NCBI RefSeq assembly: GCF_004027225.2
Contig: NC_044282.2
Coordinates: forward strand, 49,506,576 to 49,570,575
DNA: 64,000 bases
Origin: Strigops habroptila
Lineage: Eukaryota > Chordata > Aves > Psittaciformes > Psittacidae
Direction: 5' to 3'
Part shown: piece after piece, positions 38,552-48,589 of the stretch
Layout: each line of letters starts with the position of its first letter
How positions within the stretch are numbered: the first letter of the stretch is position 1
Made by a program: the position numbers and the translations under genes
The notes under the pieces: model-generated
What the model saw: the letters and a program-made list of their open reading frames with translations, nothing else
Told to the model about the DNA's origin: nothing
Database searches by the model: none

Positions 38552-38876
38552 TGTAGGTAGTTAAGGTCTGGCGGCCGGAAGATATCGCGATGTACGGAAA
38601 GAGAGAGCCCCTCCCTGGATACTCTCACAAGCCCCATAGCATGGAGAGGGGAATTGTGGGGCAAGGCTCGGCAATACCATAAAAGGTAAAAATTGTTAAC
38701 CTGCCTTCTGATTGGGTCAGCACAGGTACTTCCGTGTGGCCGAAAGGCATATAATGCCTCCTGTTGTTTAATAAAACACTATTTGGTCATCCTCCATATT
38801 GGTGTCTGTGATCTTCTAGCCCTAAGCCAGGGGTTGGCTTAGTTTTGCAAGTCTTGGCTGCAGCAACGCAGCAACA
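38552..38876 (+). repeat. 5' LTR, 325 bp
   Basis: Starts TGTAGG and ends GCAACA, giving the TG...CA ends of retroviral LTRs. It matches 41342-41666 at 324 of 325 positions. It carries a TATA-like CATATAATG, an AATAAA just upstream of the presumed R region, and 'ATATTGGTGTCTGTGATC' downstream. Having the poly(A) signal immediately before a very short R is the alpharetroviral arrangement. Confidence 0.96.
38748..38775 (+). promoter_or_regulatory. LTR TATA-like box and poly(A) signal
   Basis: CATATAATG at 38748-38756 is followed 13 bases later by AATAAA at 38770-38775. Transcription would start about 25-30 bases after the TATA-like box, near 38778. The same signals recur in the 3' LTR 2790 bases downstream, where AATAAA would direct 3' end formation. 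Confidence 0.65.
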
Positions 38877-38878
38877 AG

Positions 38879-38896
38879 TGGTGATCCCGACGTGAT
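38879..38896 (+). promoter_or_regulatory. Primer-binding site, tRNA-Trp type
   Basis: Two bases after the 5' LTR comes TGGTGATCCCGACGTGAT. It is complementary to the 3' end of tRNA-Trp with one mismatch (T at 38885, where the perfect complement has C). tRNA-Trp is the standard primer of alpharetroviruses, while gammaretroviruses typically use tRNA-Pro or others. The CA + 2 bases + TGG spacing is canonical. Confidence 0.88.
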
Positions 38897-38942
38897 TCGT
38901 TCGGAGGGCAGAGGTGTAGCTCGCGAGCATGGATGTAACGAT

Positions 38943-38950
38943 TAAGGTAC
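38943..38950 (+). promoter_or_regulatory. Putative splice donor at gag codon 6/7
   Basis: AAG|GTACTG places a donor between 38946 and 38947, exactly after the sixth gag codon. Avian sarcoma/leukosis viruses splice env from the same position (established knowledge). A possible acceptor is TTGTCCGCAG ending at 40690. The use of either site is inference. Confidence 0.5.
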
Positions 38951-39447
38951 TGAAAACGTTGGCAAAGGATTTTAAGATTTGTATCAAATCTGGCAGCATT
39001 AAGGCGTGCCTGGAATCTTTGATTCACAGTGGGGTGCTTGGTCACCCTGCTCAGATATTTAATTCAAAAAATTGGCCACAACTTTAGCAGACACTGATTG
39101 AGCAGGCACTGGTGGGAAAGCCAGACGCCCTCATCACTCTGGGAAAGTTGTTGGTCTTATTGCAATTGGCTCGGCAAGATCGGGAGGCATGGGGGGCGGC
39201 GCAGTTATACTTACGGGGAGCCGCGCTTGAAACTGCGCCTCACACTACAACAACGGCAGTGCAGACTGGCGAGCCTGGTGGGGAGGATGGGGTGGAGGAC
39301 AAGTCTATGGAGGAGCAGCCTGAGACGCAGGCATTTCTTGTTACTGAGCCTGAAAAGGAGCCCCCTGCGACCGGTGCGCAGGGAGGGGCCGCGCGGACGG
39401 AGCCCCCCGCGCCACCAGCATATCCGTGGGGGGAGTTAGAGGATGTT

Positions 39448-39567
39448 GTGGCCCATCTTAACGAGGAATGTCTTAAAGGGGACGCTGCAGTCAGGGGCGG
39501 CAAGTCTGTAGCCCGTCTTAACAAGGAGTGTCTTAAAGGGGACGCCGCAGTTAGGGGCGGCAAGTCT
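39448..39567 (+). repeat. Tandem 60-bp duplication inside gag
   Basis: Two 60-base (20-codon) units, 39448-39507 and 39508-39567, differ at eight positions and stay in frame. Each encodes a unit of the form VAxLNxECLKGDAAVRGGKS. Because the copies have already diverged more than the two LTRs, the duplication predates this integration. Confidence 0.95.
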
Positions 39568-40746
39568 GGGCCGGGTGAATCAAAAAATCAGAATGTGGAC
39601 CCCCTAGATGCGCTCCCAGGCATGGTACTGAGGCATCTAGACGACAATGAATTGTTAGACAAAGGATTGAGACGTGTGGGTGGCGGTGACGTAGGACCCT
39701 TTGGGGCGCGGAAGAAGGAGCGCAGTACCCCAAAGGAACAAACGGCGTGGCGGGAATGGCGGGGAGGTGAGCGTGAAATGCGTTCTGACTCTGAGTCAGA
39801 AAATGGGGAAGCTACGATGAGTGGCGTTGGACCTCCTCAGGGCTCGGGTGCCGGGGAAAAGAAGCATAAAACACCGGGGGACCTTGTGGAGGAACCTGCC
39901 TCGGGGGAACTTATGGAGGAACTTAACAAAACGATGAATATGCTAAAGGCACAGACAAAGATACAGAGACGCACCTTGGAGCGGCTGGGCGAAACCCCGC
40001 CCCCTGTAGCGCAGCCAAATTGGAACTTGATTGCGAAAGACTGTGTGCTAAGTGGCGTAACCCTAGAAGCTGTACCTGCGGCCGCGCCTCCACAGGCGTT
40101 CCCTGTTCAGGTTGGGCCACAAGGAGGAGCTATGTGGACGCCCCTAGACGCTAAGTTGGTTCAGGCCCTTCACAAGGCAATAAAAGAGGAAGGTTTGTCG
40201 AGCGAAACCACACCTATGCTGCTCGACTCCGCCCACGTCCAGCCACTAGCCCCTGCCGACGCTAGGCAGCTGGCAAGGGCGGTGCTAGCTGGCCCGCAAT
40301 TCCTTCTCTGGAAGGAGGCGTGGTATCTCGACCTGCAAGCCCGCATACAAGCTGCAACGACAGATCCCACTCTTAATATTTTAAATCAAGCCCTGTTAGC
40401 TTTAAATCACTATGTTAGAGGATACGAACAGTACTCGCCAATGGAAAAACAGTATTTAAAACAACAAGTAGCTACCTTTCCCCAGGTGCGTGTTAAATTT
40501 CCAGGGGAACTACAGTGGGAATCCGGGTGGAGGCTGCGTACAATTGGAAGAGGGTATGCAGCGGTAGGAAAGGAGGGATTACTGAGATGGGTGCCTAGCA
40601 GATGTATTAGGGCGGAATTAAAGGAGACAGATAACTGATAATCATGCAATCAGAATAAAACTAATGAAAATTGTGGGTTCTTGTCCGCAGGACTGGATTG
40701 TCGGACGCCCTCGCAACCCGTATGTCTCAGTGACGAATGAAGATGA

Positions 40747-41040
40747 CAAGTAAGAAGATCAGACCTGATGTTTCTACAGCAAGGGGGAGTGTGCGCTGCA
40801 CTAGAGAAAGAGTGTTGTGTATATGCAGACCACACCGGAATAGTAAGAGACACTATGGCTAAATTGCAGAAAGGTTTGGAAAAATGAAAGAGGGAACGAG
40901 AGGCACAGCAAGGTTGGTTTATGTTATGGTTTAACCATTCACCATGGCTGACCACCCTGATATCTACCTAATGGGACCAATCACAATGATTGTAACAGCA
41001 GTGATTTTTGAACCCTGTCAAGCTCGTTTCATTTGTTAAA
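40747..41040 (+). pseudogene. env: Gammaretrovirus-type envelope TM remnant, broken
   Basis: From 40747 the plus strand reads through the end of an immunosuppressive-type helix, then '[12 protein letters not shown]' with the CX6CC cysteines at about 40792-40818, '[15 protein letters not shown]', a TGA at 40885-40887, the membrane-proximal 'WFNHSPWLTTL', and a TAA at 40969-40971. A shifted frame (from 40971) then continues into the membrane anchor to about 41040. SU, the fusion peptide and the cytoplasmic tail are gone. The CX6CC/'ADHTG' pattern is the mammalian/avian gammaretrovirus style and resembles the TM of the second provirus here. Alpharetroviral TM is different in this region (from memory). 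A 24-codon frame upstream (40667-40751) is unidentified. Confidence 0.85.
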
Positions 41041-41324
41041 GGTCGACTAGAGAGTGTTAGCATTATGTTAATAGCACATTAGCGATTGCTCTAAGACTGT
41101 TTCCGTTTGAAATTCCTTTTAGCTATCCCTAGTTATACACCACTACTCTCAGTTGTCCCCCAGTTATCCTGTTTAGCGTGCCTTATATTTTCTATCTAAA
41201 CTTATGATGTATATTTCTAGAGTTTTGTAAAAAATAGTGTAGAAACAGCACACATTTGCTAGGTTTGCACCAAGTTTTATGATATGTATTTTTAGGATTG
41301 TTGTATCTTAATCACCTTATTTGT
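41041..41324 (+). other. Proviral non-coding region between env remnant and polypurine tract
   Basis: AT-rich sequence with no open frame of note. This is where alpharetroviruses carry 3' untranslated RNA elements, but no specific element is recognised. Confidence 0.5.
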
Positions 41325-41341
41325 GCATGGGGAGGGGGAAA
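41325..41341 (+). promoter_or_regulatory. Polypurine tract
   Basis: GCATGGGGAGGGGGAAA abuts the TG of the 3' LTR. This is the plus-strand primer site, and its GGGAGGGGGAAATGTAG-type junction has the alpharetroviral form. Confidence 0.9.
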
Positions 41342-41666
41342 TGTAGGTAGTTAAGGTCTGGCGGCCGGAAGATATCGCGACGTACGGAAAGAGAGAGCCC
41401 CTCCCTGGATACTCTCACAAGCCCCATAGCATGGAGAGGGGAATTGTGGGGCAAGGCTCGGCAATACCATAAAAGGTAAAAATTGTTAACCTGCCTTCTG
41501 ATTGGGTCAGCACAGGTACTTCCGTGTGGCCGAAAGGCATATAATGCCTCCTGTTGTTTAATAAAACACTATTTGGTCATCCTCCATATTGGTGTCTGTG
41601 ATCTTCTAGCCCTAAGCCAGGGGTTGGCTTAGTTTTGCAAGTCTTGGCTGCAGCAACGCAGCAACA
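41342..41666 (+). repeat. 3' LTR, 325 bp
   Basis: It is identical to the 5' LTR except C at 41381 in place of T at 38591. It ends GCAACA, directly followed by the ATCCCT target duplication. Confidence 0.96.
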
Positions 41667-41870
41667 ATCCCTGTGGCCCTTTGTTGTTCTCTCTATAGTA
41701 TGTCCATATCTCTCTTGTATTGAGGAGCCCAGAACAGGACACAGTACTCCATGTATGGCTTCACCAGTGCTGAGTAAAGGGATAGGGATCACCTCCCTCA
41801 AGCTGCTGGCAACACTAGTTGCCAGTGGCAAACGCTTCCTAGTCTTGAGACTGAAGATGATCCATCAACA
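41667..41870 (-). mobile_element. CR1 LINE, 5'-side half, split by the provirus
   Basis: This continues the antisense CR1 reading interrupted at 38551: 'CCCTGTGGCCCTTTGTTGTT', then 'AGAACAGGACACAGTACTCC' and 'GGGATCACCTCCCTCAAGCT'. Its first six bases are the second copy of the target duplication. The element fades near 41870. Confidence 0.87.
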
Positions 41871-41962
41871 TTAGTAGAGAGTGGCTATGGCCCCAGTATC
41901 TGCATGAAATAAAGAAGTCTGGGCTGTGATACAAGGCAAAAAAAAACCCCAAACTAGTAGAT

Positions 41963-42026
41963 GGTTGTACAGACAACCCTATAAACAGGACTGTGGTTGT
42001 TCAGACAACCCTACAAACAGGACTGG
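41963..42026. repeat. Tandem pair of a 32-bp unit
   Basis: Two adjacent 32-base units beginning GGTTGT(A/T)CAGACAACCCTA differ at three positions. Each unit contains a small perfect hairpin (GGTTGT with ACAACC). Confidence 0.85.
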
Positions 42027-44008
42027 GGATTGGAGGAAAGACTAACATTGCTCCTGTTGATTTCCCTTTTATTTCAACAATCTGATAATTTTGTTTCCGC
42101 AGGGCCTGGCATGTTAGGCCAGAAGTGCTTGGAATGGAGGGTAAAACTGGGGCAAAATACATAAAGCATGGAGTCTCCTCAGCCTGATTTGTTTGGGCAC
42201 TCATCTTATGGAAATGGAGCAGGAAGAATTATCGTGCTACTATTGGGAATTATGAATAATGCCATCAGAAGGATTTTTTTTTTTTTTTTTCTTCATTCCT
42301 GGGTCATAAAAATTTATCTGCACTTAAACAACTGAGAAGTCTTGCTGTAGACTTCTTGGATAGCTGTGATTGCTAGAAAATCCAACACTAGGATGCCAGG
42401 AACTGGAGTAGAATGAAGGAAACAATGAGGCTGCATCTATCTTAGTCAAGACCTCAAGCCAGGCAGTACAACACAGTATGCATTCACACAGCTAAGATCT
42501 TTTCTCTCACAAAAAGAATAGCTTCAGCCGACCCGTTAAAAAGCATGTGTAGATAGTACACTCTACCTCTCAAAATATATGCTGATTGTGCTGGGAATGC
42601 AAACTTTGGCATGCTCCCAAGCTAGTATAGTTAAATAATATAAACAATGTCAGTCTGCATAGTGGTGTTGAAGCCTAGCTTGAAAACAGAACTTGAGGAG
42701 AGAAGAGAATAAAAGCCAAACATAAACACCAGGCTTTAGGGAAAAACATTTTGGAAAGTACAGAAAACAGAAAAAACAGGAAACAAACATCCTCCTTTTT
42801 CCAGTCCATGTACTAACAGCTCAAACAGAAATATTGTGCTATACAACCGGCCTTACTCTACAAAAAGACAGGTAAGTCTTTGTTGCATTCAAATTTTGAA
42901 TGAGATGCCAGAAGACTTCCTCCCACTGCGCCTCAGTAGTAGGAAGCAGGCTGTGTAGTTTTTGGCAAGTCATTAGTCATGGCCAGCAAATATTTTTGTA
43001 TTAAGGTAATGGAATTTGGCTGCCTTGATAGAGAACTGACAAAATTTAAGTGTAATGCATAAAGGGCTGGCAAAAATTTATTTTAAATTAGTTGTACGGT
43101 TGACTGAGGAAACACTAAGGAGCAATGTTTGACATACATAGGGACAAAGACTCATGCAGGGAGATTGTCTAAATAATCCCATAGGTATGTACACGTAGAT
43201 TATGTGCTGAAGCTACAAATCGGAGCTGCTTTTTCAGGTAGGATTACTTAATGCTTCCAAAGCGTCCCTTCCTCTTTGTTTCCACTGCAGTGAGTGCATG
43301 AAAAACTCATGAAGAAAACTTTCTCTTCTCCTGCTGTGCTATTTTCAGGAAGATGCTAAGTGAACATAGATAGTTTTGTGAGCTTTAAAGAACTGTGAAG
43401 TAAAAAATCATGCTGCAGACACAGGAATAAGTGCAGGGTAAAGGAAACTGTTGAAAGCCTACTGACCTTTGCAATTGCCAGAAACAATATTTTGGGGACA
43501 GTTGCAATGAGTAAATCCATACTTCATATTGATTCAAGCTAGGCTCAAAGATAGAATTCACACTCTGGTCCCAGGGGTACAAAACCTACAGTCCTAATAT
43601 GAAGGAATGCAGCTACATTACATGAAGAAAGTAATAGTTCTTTAACTCCTTCTTTTCCTGTCAGAGCATAGGAGAACACAAACTCTTCTTTCACCCTTTC
43701 CATTCACAATCCAATAAGTTTTCCACAAATTGTCAAAAGGTTTATCCTGTGTCGTCATCTATGACTAGAGGACATTATCTTGCTGCTGCTTACTTAATCA
43801 AAGAGAAATATTTTTCCTCCTGTCACTAACTAGTTCATAACTTAATGAAAAGATTAATATGTCTGATTATATCTTCCTGTTACACAATGTAAGATAAGTA
43901 AGTGAGTCCTCAGAAGCATGATGTGGTTAGAGTAATATAAGCTTTCACTGGAAGTGTGAAAAAGTTTAGAATGATTTGGCATTATCCAGTTAGCCTCTAC
44001 CAGTGAAG

Positions 44009-44044
44009 GTTGATCAAGATTGCTATTTAGCAATCGTGATCAAC
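44009..44044. repeat. Near-perfect 17-bp hairpin
   Basis: GTTGATCAAGATTGCTA (44009-44025) and TAGCAATCGTGATCAAC (44028-44044) pair at 16 of 17 positions around a two-base TT centre. It is an almost perfect palindrome of 36 bases with no neighbouring gene. Confidence 0.85.
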
Positions 44045-44134
44045 ATGATTGATACACCGCATGCCTAATTACTGAGCATGTCTATATGAGAACATTTCAG
44101 GATTGTAAGCAAGGTCATCATTCAGAGAAAAATA

Positions 44135-44205
44135 AAGAAAAAAAAAACAAACCACACAACAAACAAACACAAAACACCAAACAAAACCCCCAAACAAAAC
44201 ACAGC
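44135..44205. repeat. A/C-rich low-complexity tract
   Basis: A run of AAAC, AACAAAC and AACCCCC units with no T or G. Similar tracts occur at 25020-25062, 33990-34025, 51760-51792 and 56957-57061. Confidence 0.8.
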
Positions 44206-45781
44206 ATCAGTTGAGTAAAGCACATATTATGTTCTTCAGTTTGAATTAAAAGGGAAGAGCTGATAGGGAACAAATTCTCAAAAGCATAACCTGCCTGGAG
44301 ACTCTATGGCAACTGAATAAGCTCTGTAGGGAGTGAAATACATTATTCACCCATAAACCAGGATTTTTATTGAGAGTGATTAAACAAGTTCCATACAGGA
44401 AAAAAAAAGCAGTCAAGGCCAACTGGCTTTTTAATGTAACAGCTAAAAAGTTACAGAGTTAAAATTATTTCAGCTAGTGCCACATCTTTTGCAGGTTTAG
44501 TATGCACATGTTTTTACAGGTTAAAAAAAATAAGCAGTGAACTAGCATAAAATTAAGCAGACGCAAGAACTGGCCAGCTCCATGTTAACTGACGATAGCA
44601 CTCCATACATAAAAGGCCAGGTTTGTTTACTGTTGTCAAGTCAAAAAGCAAAAAGGTAAATTATTAACAAACATTAAATGCACATGATAGTTGTTCATTA
44701 TCAGAAAAGCTAGTCCTGGTATTCACTTGCAATGAGTAATTGCTCTATACCTAAGCCAGTGCGATTGAACTTAACGGAATTTCACAGGAATTTAATGGAG
44801 TGTTATCATTTGCCAACATTCATATCAAATGCCTTTGTTCTCTCCAAAGGCCTCCCTTCTCATCAAAGCTTGTCTGGCTCATTTCTTGATGTCAAGGTCC
44901 AAATTTGTTAAGTCACTATAAGCAAAGCAATTTATCTAAAGTTATTTGTAACTCCTGCTAAATGCACTGTTCCTCATAACTTGTTATGAAAGACCTATCA
45001 TGCCAAATTTTCACAGAATGCAGTAATAAGAACAGAAAATTTATCAAAGATCCTATGCCAACTCCGATAGCAACTAGTTTAATCTTCTTGAATGTTTTGT
45101 TTTGTTTTCCCAGAAAAATAACTGAACCTAGTTCCACGTGCCTTTTCCCATCCTCACACTGCATTAAATCTTCTTTACAATGGCTTTTTGTAGGAAGATG
45201 TACCTTTAGATGTGAAAGACTGCATAATGGCATTCAGATAAGCAAGAATTTAAGTACATGCCTTACTTTCAGCACAAGACTCATCCTATTAATTTCAACC
45301 TCTCTGGAAAGACTCCTGGAAAATGTTATGTAATATCAATTGTAAAGATATGGTTGTCTTTGTTGCTTATCTTTTCAAATCATCTAAATTATTTCACCTA
45401 CGATACATCTACCTGCTACCAACTTTCAGCTACCAGTACTGATTATTGCTAGTGAACAAAATTATGCTTTCCATTCTTTATTTCAGTGAATTGTGAGAGT
45501 TTGTATTATTAGCAATTATCATTATGTCCATTCTCACATGGGGACTGAGGCGTTGTAAGTTCAAAACAGTTGTTAACAGCTGCCTACAGACAAATGGGAA
45601 AGCGACTGAATAAAATCTGGTATACAGTCTCAGCCCAATAGCCCGTCCTGTCTCCTTAATCACATCACCTGACAGGCCTTCAAAGCAATATTCCTAGAAA
45701 TCAATCTCACCTGCTTCTTCAGCCTGAAAACAGTCAGATGGTTCCCACCATTTCACTTACAGAATGCTTAGCCGTGAAGAT

Positions 45782-46393
45782 TGTCCTGCTTTTGGCTGGG
45801 ATAGTTTTACTTCCTAGTAGCTGGTACAGTTAGCTGTGTTTTGTCTGTAGTCTGAGAATGGCGTTGGTAACACACCGATGTTTTCATTGTTGCTCAGTAA
45901 TGCTTACCCTGATCAAGGACTTTTCAGTGCCTCATGCTCTGCCAGTGAGGAGGGGCACAAGAAGACGGGAGTGAGCACAACCAGGACACCAGACCCAAAC
46001 CAGCCAAAGGGATATTTCAGACCACAGCATGTAATGCTCCATATATAAACTGGGGGGAAGGGGCCAATCGCTGCTCAGGCCAGGGTAGGTATCGGTCAGC
46101 AGGTGGTGAGTAAATGCACTGTGCATCACTTGTGTTTTCTGAATTTTCATTTCTCATTTTTTGGTTGTTGTTCTCCATTATCATAATCAGTACTGTTATG
46201 GTTATTACTGGTATTACTTCTATTATCACTATATTGTACTTTATTTTAGTTATTAAACTGTTCTTATCTCAACCCGCAGGTTCTACATTCTTTCGATTCT
46301 CCTCCCTATCCCACAGGGGGAGTATGGGAAGGTGGTGGAGGTGAGCAAACGGCTGCATGGTGCTGAGTTACCAGCTGGGTTTAAACCATGACA
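45782..46393 (+). mobile_element. ERV-L-like solo LTR, full length, forward (LTR 'C')
   Basis: It begins TGTCCTGC and ends TTTAAACCATGACA, about 612 bases. Shared family blocks are 'TAGTAGCTGGTACAG', 'TAACACACCGATGTTTTC', 'CAAGGACTTTTCAGTGCCTC', the TATA box ATATATAAACTGGGG near 46039-46053, an A/T-rich segment near 46180-46250, 'TATTAAACTG' (46249-46258) and 'TTATCTCAACCCGCAGG'. No viral internal region lies on either side, so it is a solo LTR. Flanking bases do not give a clean duplication. Confidence 0.87.
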
Positions 46394-46429
46394 AAATATT
46401 TAAAAAGGGATTACAAAGCAATTAAGTAA

Positions 46430-46705
46430 AATGGTTCTGGGTAACTCTCCCCTGTTTATATACTGGGCATGATGTGCTGTGGTATGGAATACCTCTTTGG
46501 CTAGTTTGGGTCAGGTGTCCTGTCTCTGCTTCCTTCAGCTTCCCCTGCCCCTCCTCATTGGCTGAGCATGAGAGACTGAAAAGTCCTTGATCAGGGTAAG
46601 CGCTACTGAGCAACAACTAAAACATCGGTGTTATCAGCATTGTTCTCAGATTAAATTAAAAACACAGCACTGCACCAGCTACTCGTTACAGCTGAAATTG
46701 GGATG
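46430..46705 (-). mobile_element. ERV-L-like LTR, 5' half only, reverse (LTR 'D')
   Basis: On the minus strand it begins near 46705 (a degraded form of the family start), passes the 'GATGTTTTAGTTGTTGCTC' and 'CAAGGACTTTTCAGTCTCTC' blocks, reaches the TATA region (plus-strand 46454-46463) and stops near 46430. R and U5 are missing. It lies only 36 bases from LTR C, in inverted orientation. Confidence 0.82.
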
Positions 46706-48589
46706 TGCTTTTACGGATACCACTGCACAACATAGGCTTCTGAGGAGAAATACCCTTATTTTATGTCTTATTCCCTATTCCCAAGTACCTCGCTATTATT
46801 ATAGCATCTGTATGAATGTGACACTAGTACAAAATAAGAATAGGCCTTCAGGCCTATATTCTTATTTGCCGTCAAATAAAACAGCTTCTCTGTTTGGTGC
46901 AAGGAGCTGGAGTAGTATTTCCTTTTTTTTTTCCTCCCTTGCAATGACAGATCTGTAGAACTGTGTAATTTAGAAGGGTGGAACATCTATCACAGCAAGA
47001 CTGAGCATTATTTTTATTATGTCTATTATAATGTCACTGTCATTCTGTATCAATGGAATGATTTTTCATATGTGGAAGAGAGATTAATACAGTTTCAGTA
47101 TATGTTTAAAGGTAGAGCCAGCCCTCATTTATTTTCTAGAAGGCGTTGCCTGAATCTGGAGGGATAGACAAAAAAACCTCAGGCAATACAATGACTTCTA
47201 TATACTGCTATGTCTGTAATGAACAACTGTGCCCACCAGTGTTATACTGAATATAATGATAAAACCTTAATTCTATAGTTTATCATGTTGACTCTTATCC
47301 TCTTTTCATAGAAATGGCCATCTCACACTCTTTAGTGTGTTTTAAATTTCACTATTTGTGCGAGGTAGAAAATTACTAATGATTTTATTTTACATGAAAC
47401 GCTAAATTGTAGGAAGTCAAGTATTCAAATTTATTTAGACAGTTGCAGATGCAAAGAGAAGCACACTGAGATCTTTGAGAAGCACTTTAATTCAATGTGT
47501 TTAACCTTAGCAATAAAAAGACAAGGATGAGTGGCATTCACCTGACTAATTTCAACAGTAAAATGTAGATGTCTAATTCTGAACTAGTTAATTCTTCTAC
47601 AGTCATAACAGAAAAATAGGCATCTGCAGATGGTAATTCATTTGAGCTACCTTCCGTGTGTATTTTTGAGAAATTATCTTTTGATGGCACTTATTCTTCA
47701 TTAATAATGAAAGTAGGTCACATGACTAGATCAGATTTAGAGATGATGGACACCTAAGTATTGGTCTGGATGTTCTTCTCAATAATAATTTCTCTACCTT
47801 TTTAGCCAACAAGAGAGACGAAATTCTCCAGATGACAATTAATCCCAGATAACTGTTTTAGGAGGAGCCTCTGTCGCTCTTTGGTCTCTGTATAGTGAGG
47901 CTGGTTAATTAGCTTAAGCTAAATGCTAATTTTTAACTGCTAAAATTAGGGTACATTAATTCTGTCTAAAGCTACTTATCTATGAAGTGTTTGCAGGCTT
48001 ATGGTTTAATTATCCTGATACGGAAATAGCAGAGCTCACACTTCTACACTGTCAAAAGCTCTGTCGTAAGATGTGTTCCTTTGAAATTCTTTTCTACTAC
48101 TAATAAAGGAGAAAATATCATATGGGCTTCACCTTTGCTACCTGACAAGGTTCCACTCTACTGCTTTCTGAAAAACTGCTAAAGAAAACAAGGAATTGCC
48201 AACTGACATGCTTGAAATGAGGATCTTAAGTTCATAACAAAGTCTTTAAATAAATAGTTCAATTAAAAAAAAAAGGAAAAAAAAAAAGAAAAAAGAAGAC
48301 CTCTCTCAGGGACGTCAATGAGAGTCTCTGGTCTTTCTTTGAAGATAAAACTACTTGGCTTGTTCATAAATAATGTATGGCCTCTGCAGTGAAAACTAAA
48401 AATGTTAACTGGTTGATTCAGGAAAACAAAGCAATAGTCAGTGTGATTTAGTGTATTAGATCATTTTGTTCAGCCTTGAAAATGGAAATGCTTCTCCTTA
48501 TTTGTAGGTAAACACACTGAACATGTGCACCTCATTTGGCTTCTAGAACAAGTGCCTCTAACGAGTAATACCTCTTCTGAGGTGGCAGA
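46706..48589. other. AT-rich non-coding DNA, no gene seen
   Basis: No gene recognised. A purine-only A/G-rich tract lies at 48264-48300. Confidence 0.5.

Larger units (their letters stand above)
38929..40638 (+). pseudogene. gag: gag-pol(IN end) in-frame deletion fusion, with one internal stop
   Basis: An ATG at 38929 opens a matrix-like start ('MDVTIKVLKTLAKDF') in alpharetroviral position. The frame is broken once by TAG at 39085-39087 (codon 53) and is then open for 517 codons to TGA at 40636-40638. The order is a matrix-like N-terminus, a proline/acidic linker rich in Glu and Gly containing a 60-bp tandem duplication, then a capsid N-terminal-domain-like part from about 40120 ('MWTPLDAKLVQAL', 'LARAVLAGPQFLLWKEAW'). 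Near 40365-40385 it passes without frame loss into the end of integrase ('ALLALNHYVRGYEQ', 'IGRGYAAVGKEGLLRWVPSR'). The capsid C-terminal domain, nucleocapsid, protease, RT, RNase H and the integrase catalytic core are absent. As it stands it cannot make particles or DNA. The long open stretch after the stop has no early ATG, so translation would need another start or readthrough. Confidence 0.85.
38552..41666 (+). mobile_element. Complete, internally deleted, young alpharetrovirus-like provirus
   Basis: A 3115-bp provirus is bounded by two 325-bp LTRs and a 6-bp target duplication. Order: 5' LTR, tRNA-Trp-type primer site, leader with gag start and splice donor, gag frame fused to the integrase end, gamma-type env TM remnant, untranslated region, polypurine tract, 3' LTR. 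The LTRs differ only at 38591 (T) versus 41381 (C), about 0.3 percent, so the insertion is recent, probably under about a million years at common avian neutral rates (inference). All cis signals look intact, whereas PR, RT, RNase H, most of IN and most of env are missing. It must therefore have been mobilised in trans, an arrangement like the small non-autonomous avian retroelements of the ART-CH kind (comparison from memory). Confidence 0.93.
41871..45781. other. AT-rich non-coding DNA, no gene seen
   Basis: No supported gene. It contains a 32-bp tandem pair, a poly-T run (42274-42290), a hairpin at 44009-44044 and an A/C-rich tract, listed separately. Confidence 0.5.

Noticed and set aside
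39240..40370. Several minus-strand frames opposite gag
   Set aside because: They are antisense shadows of a GC-rich coding strand. None has recognisable features.
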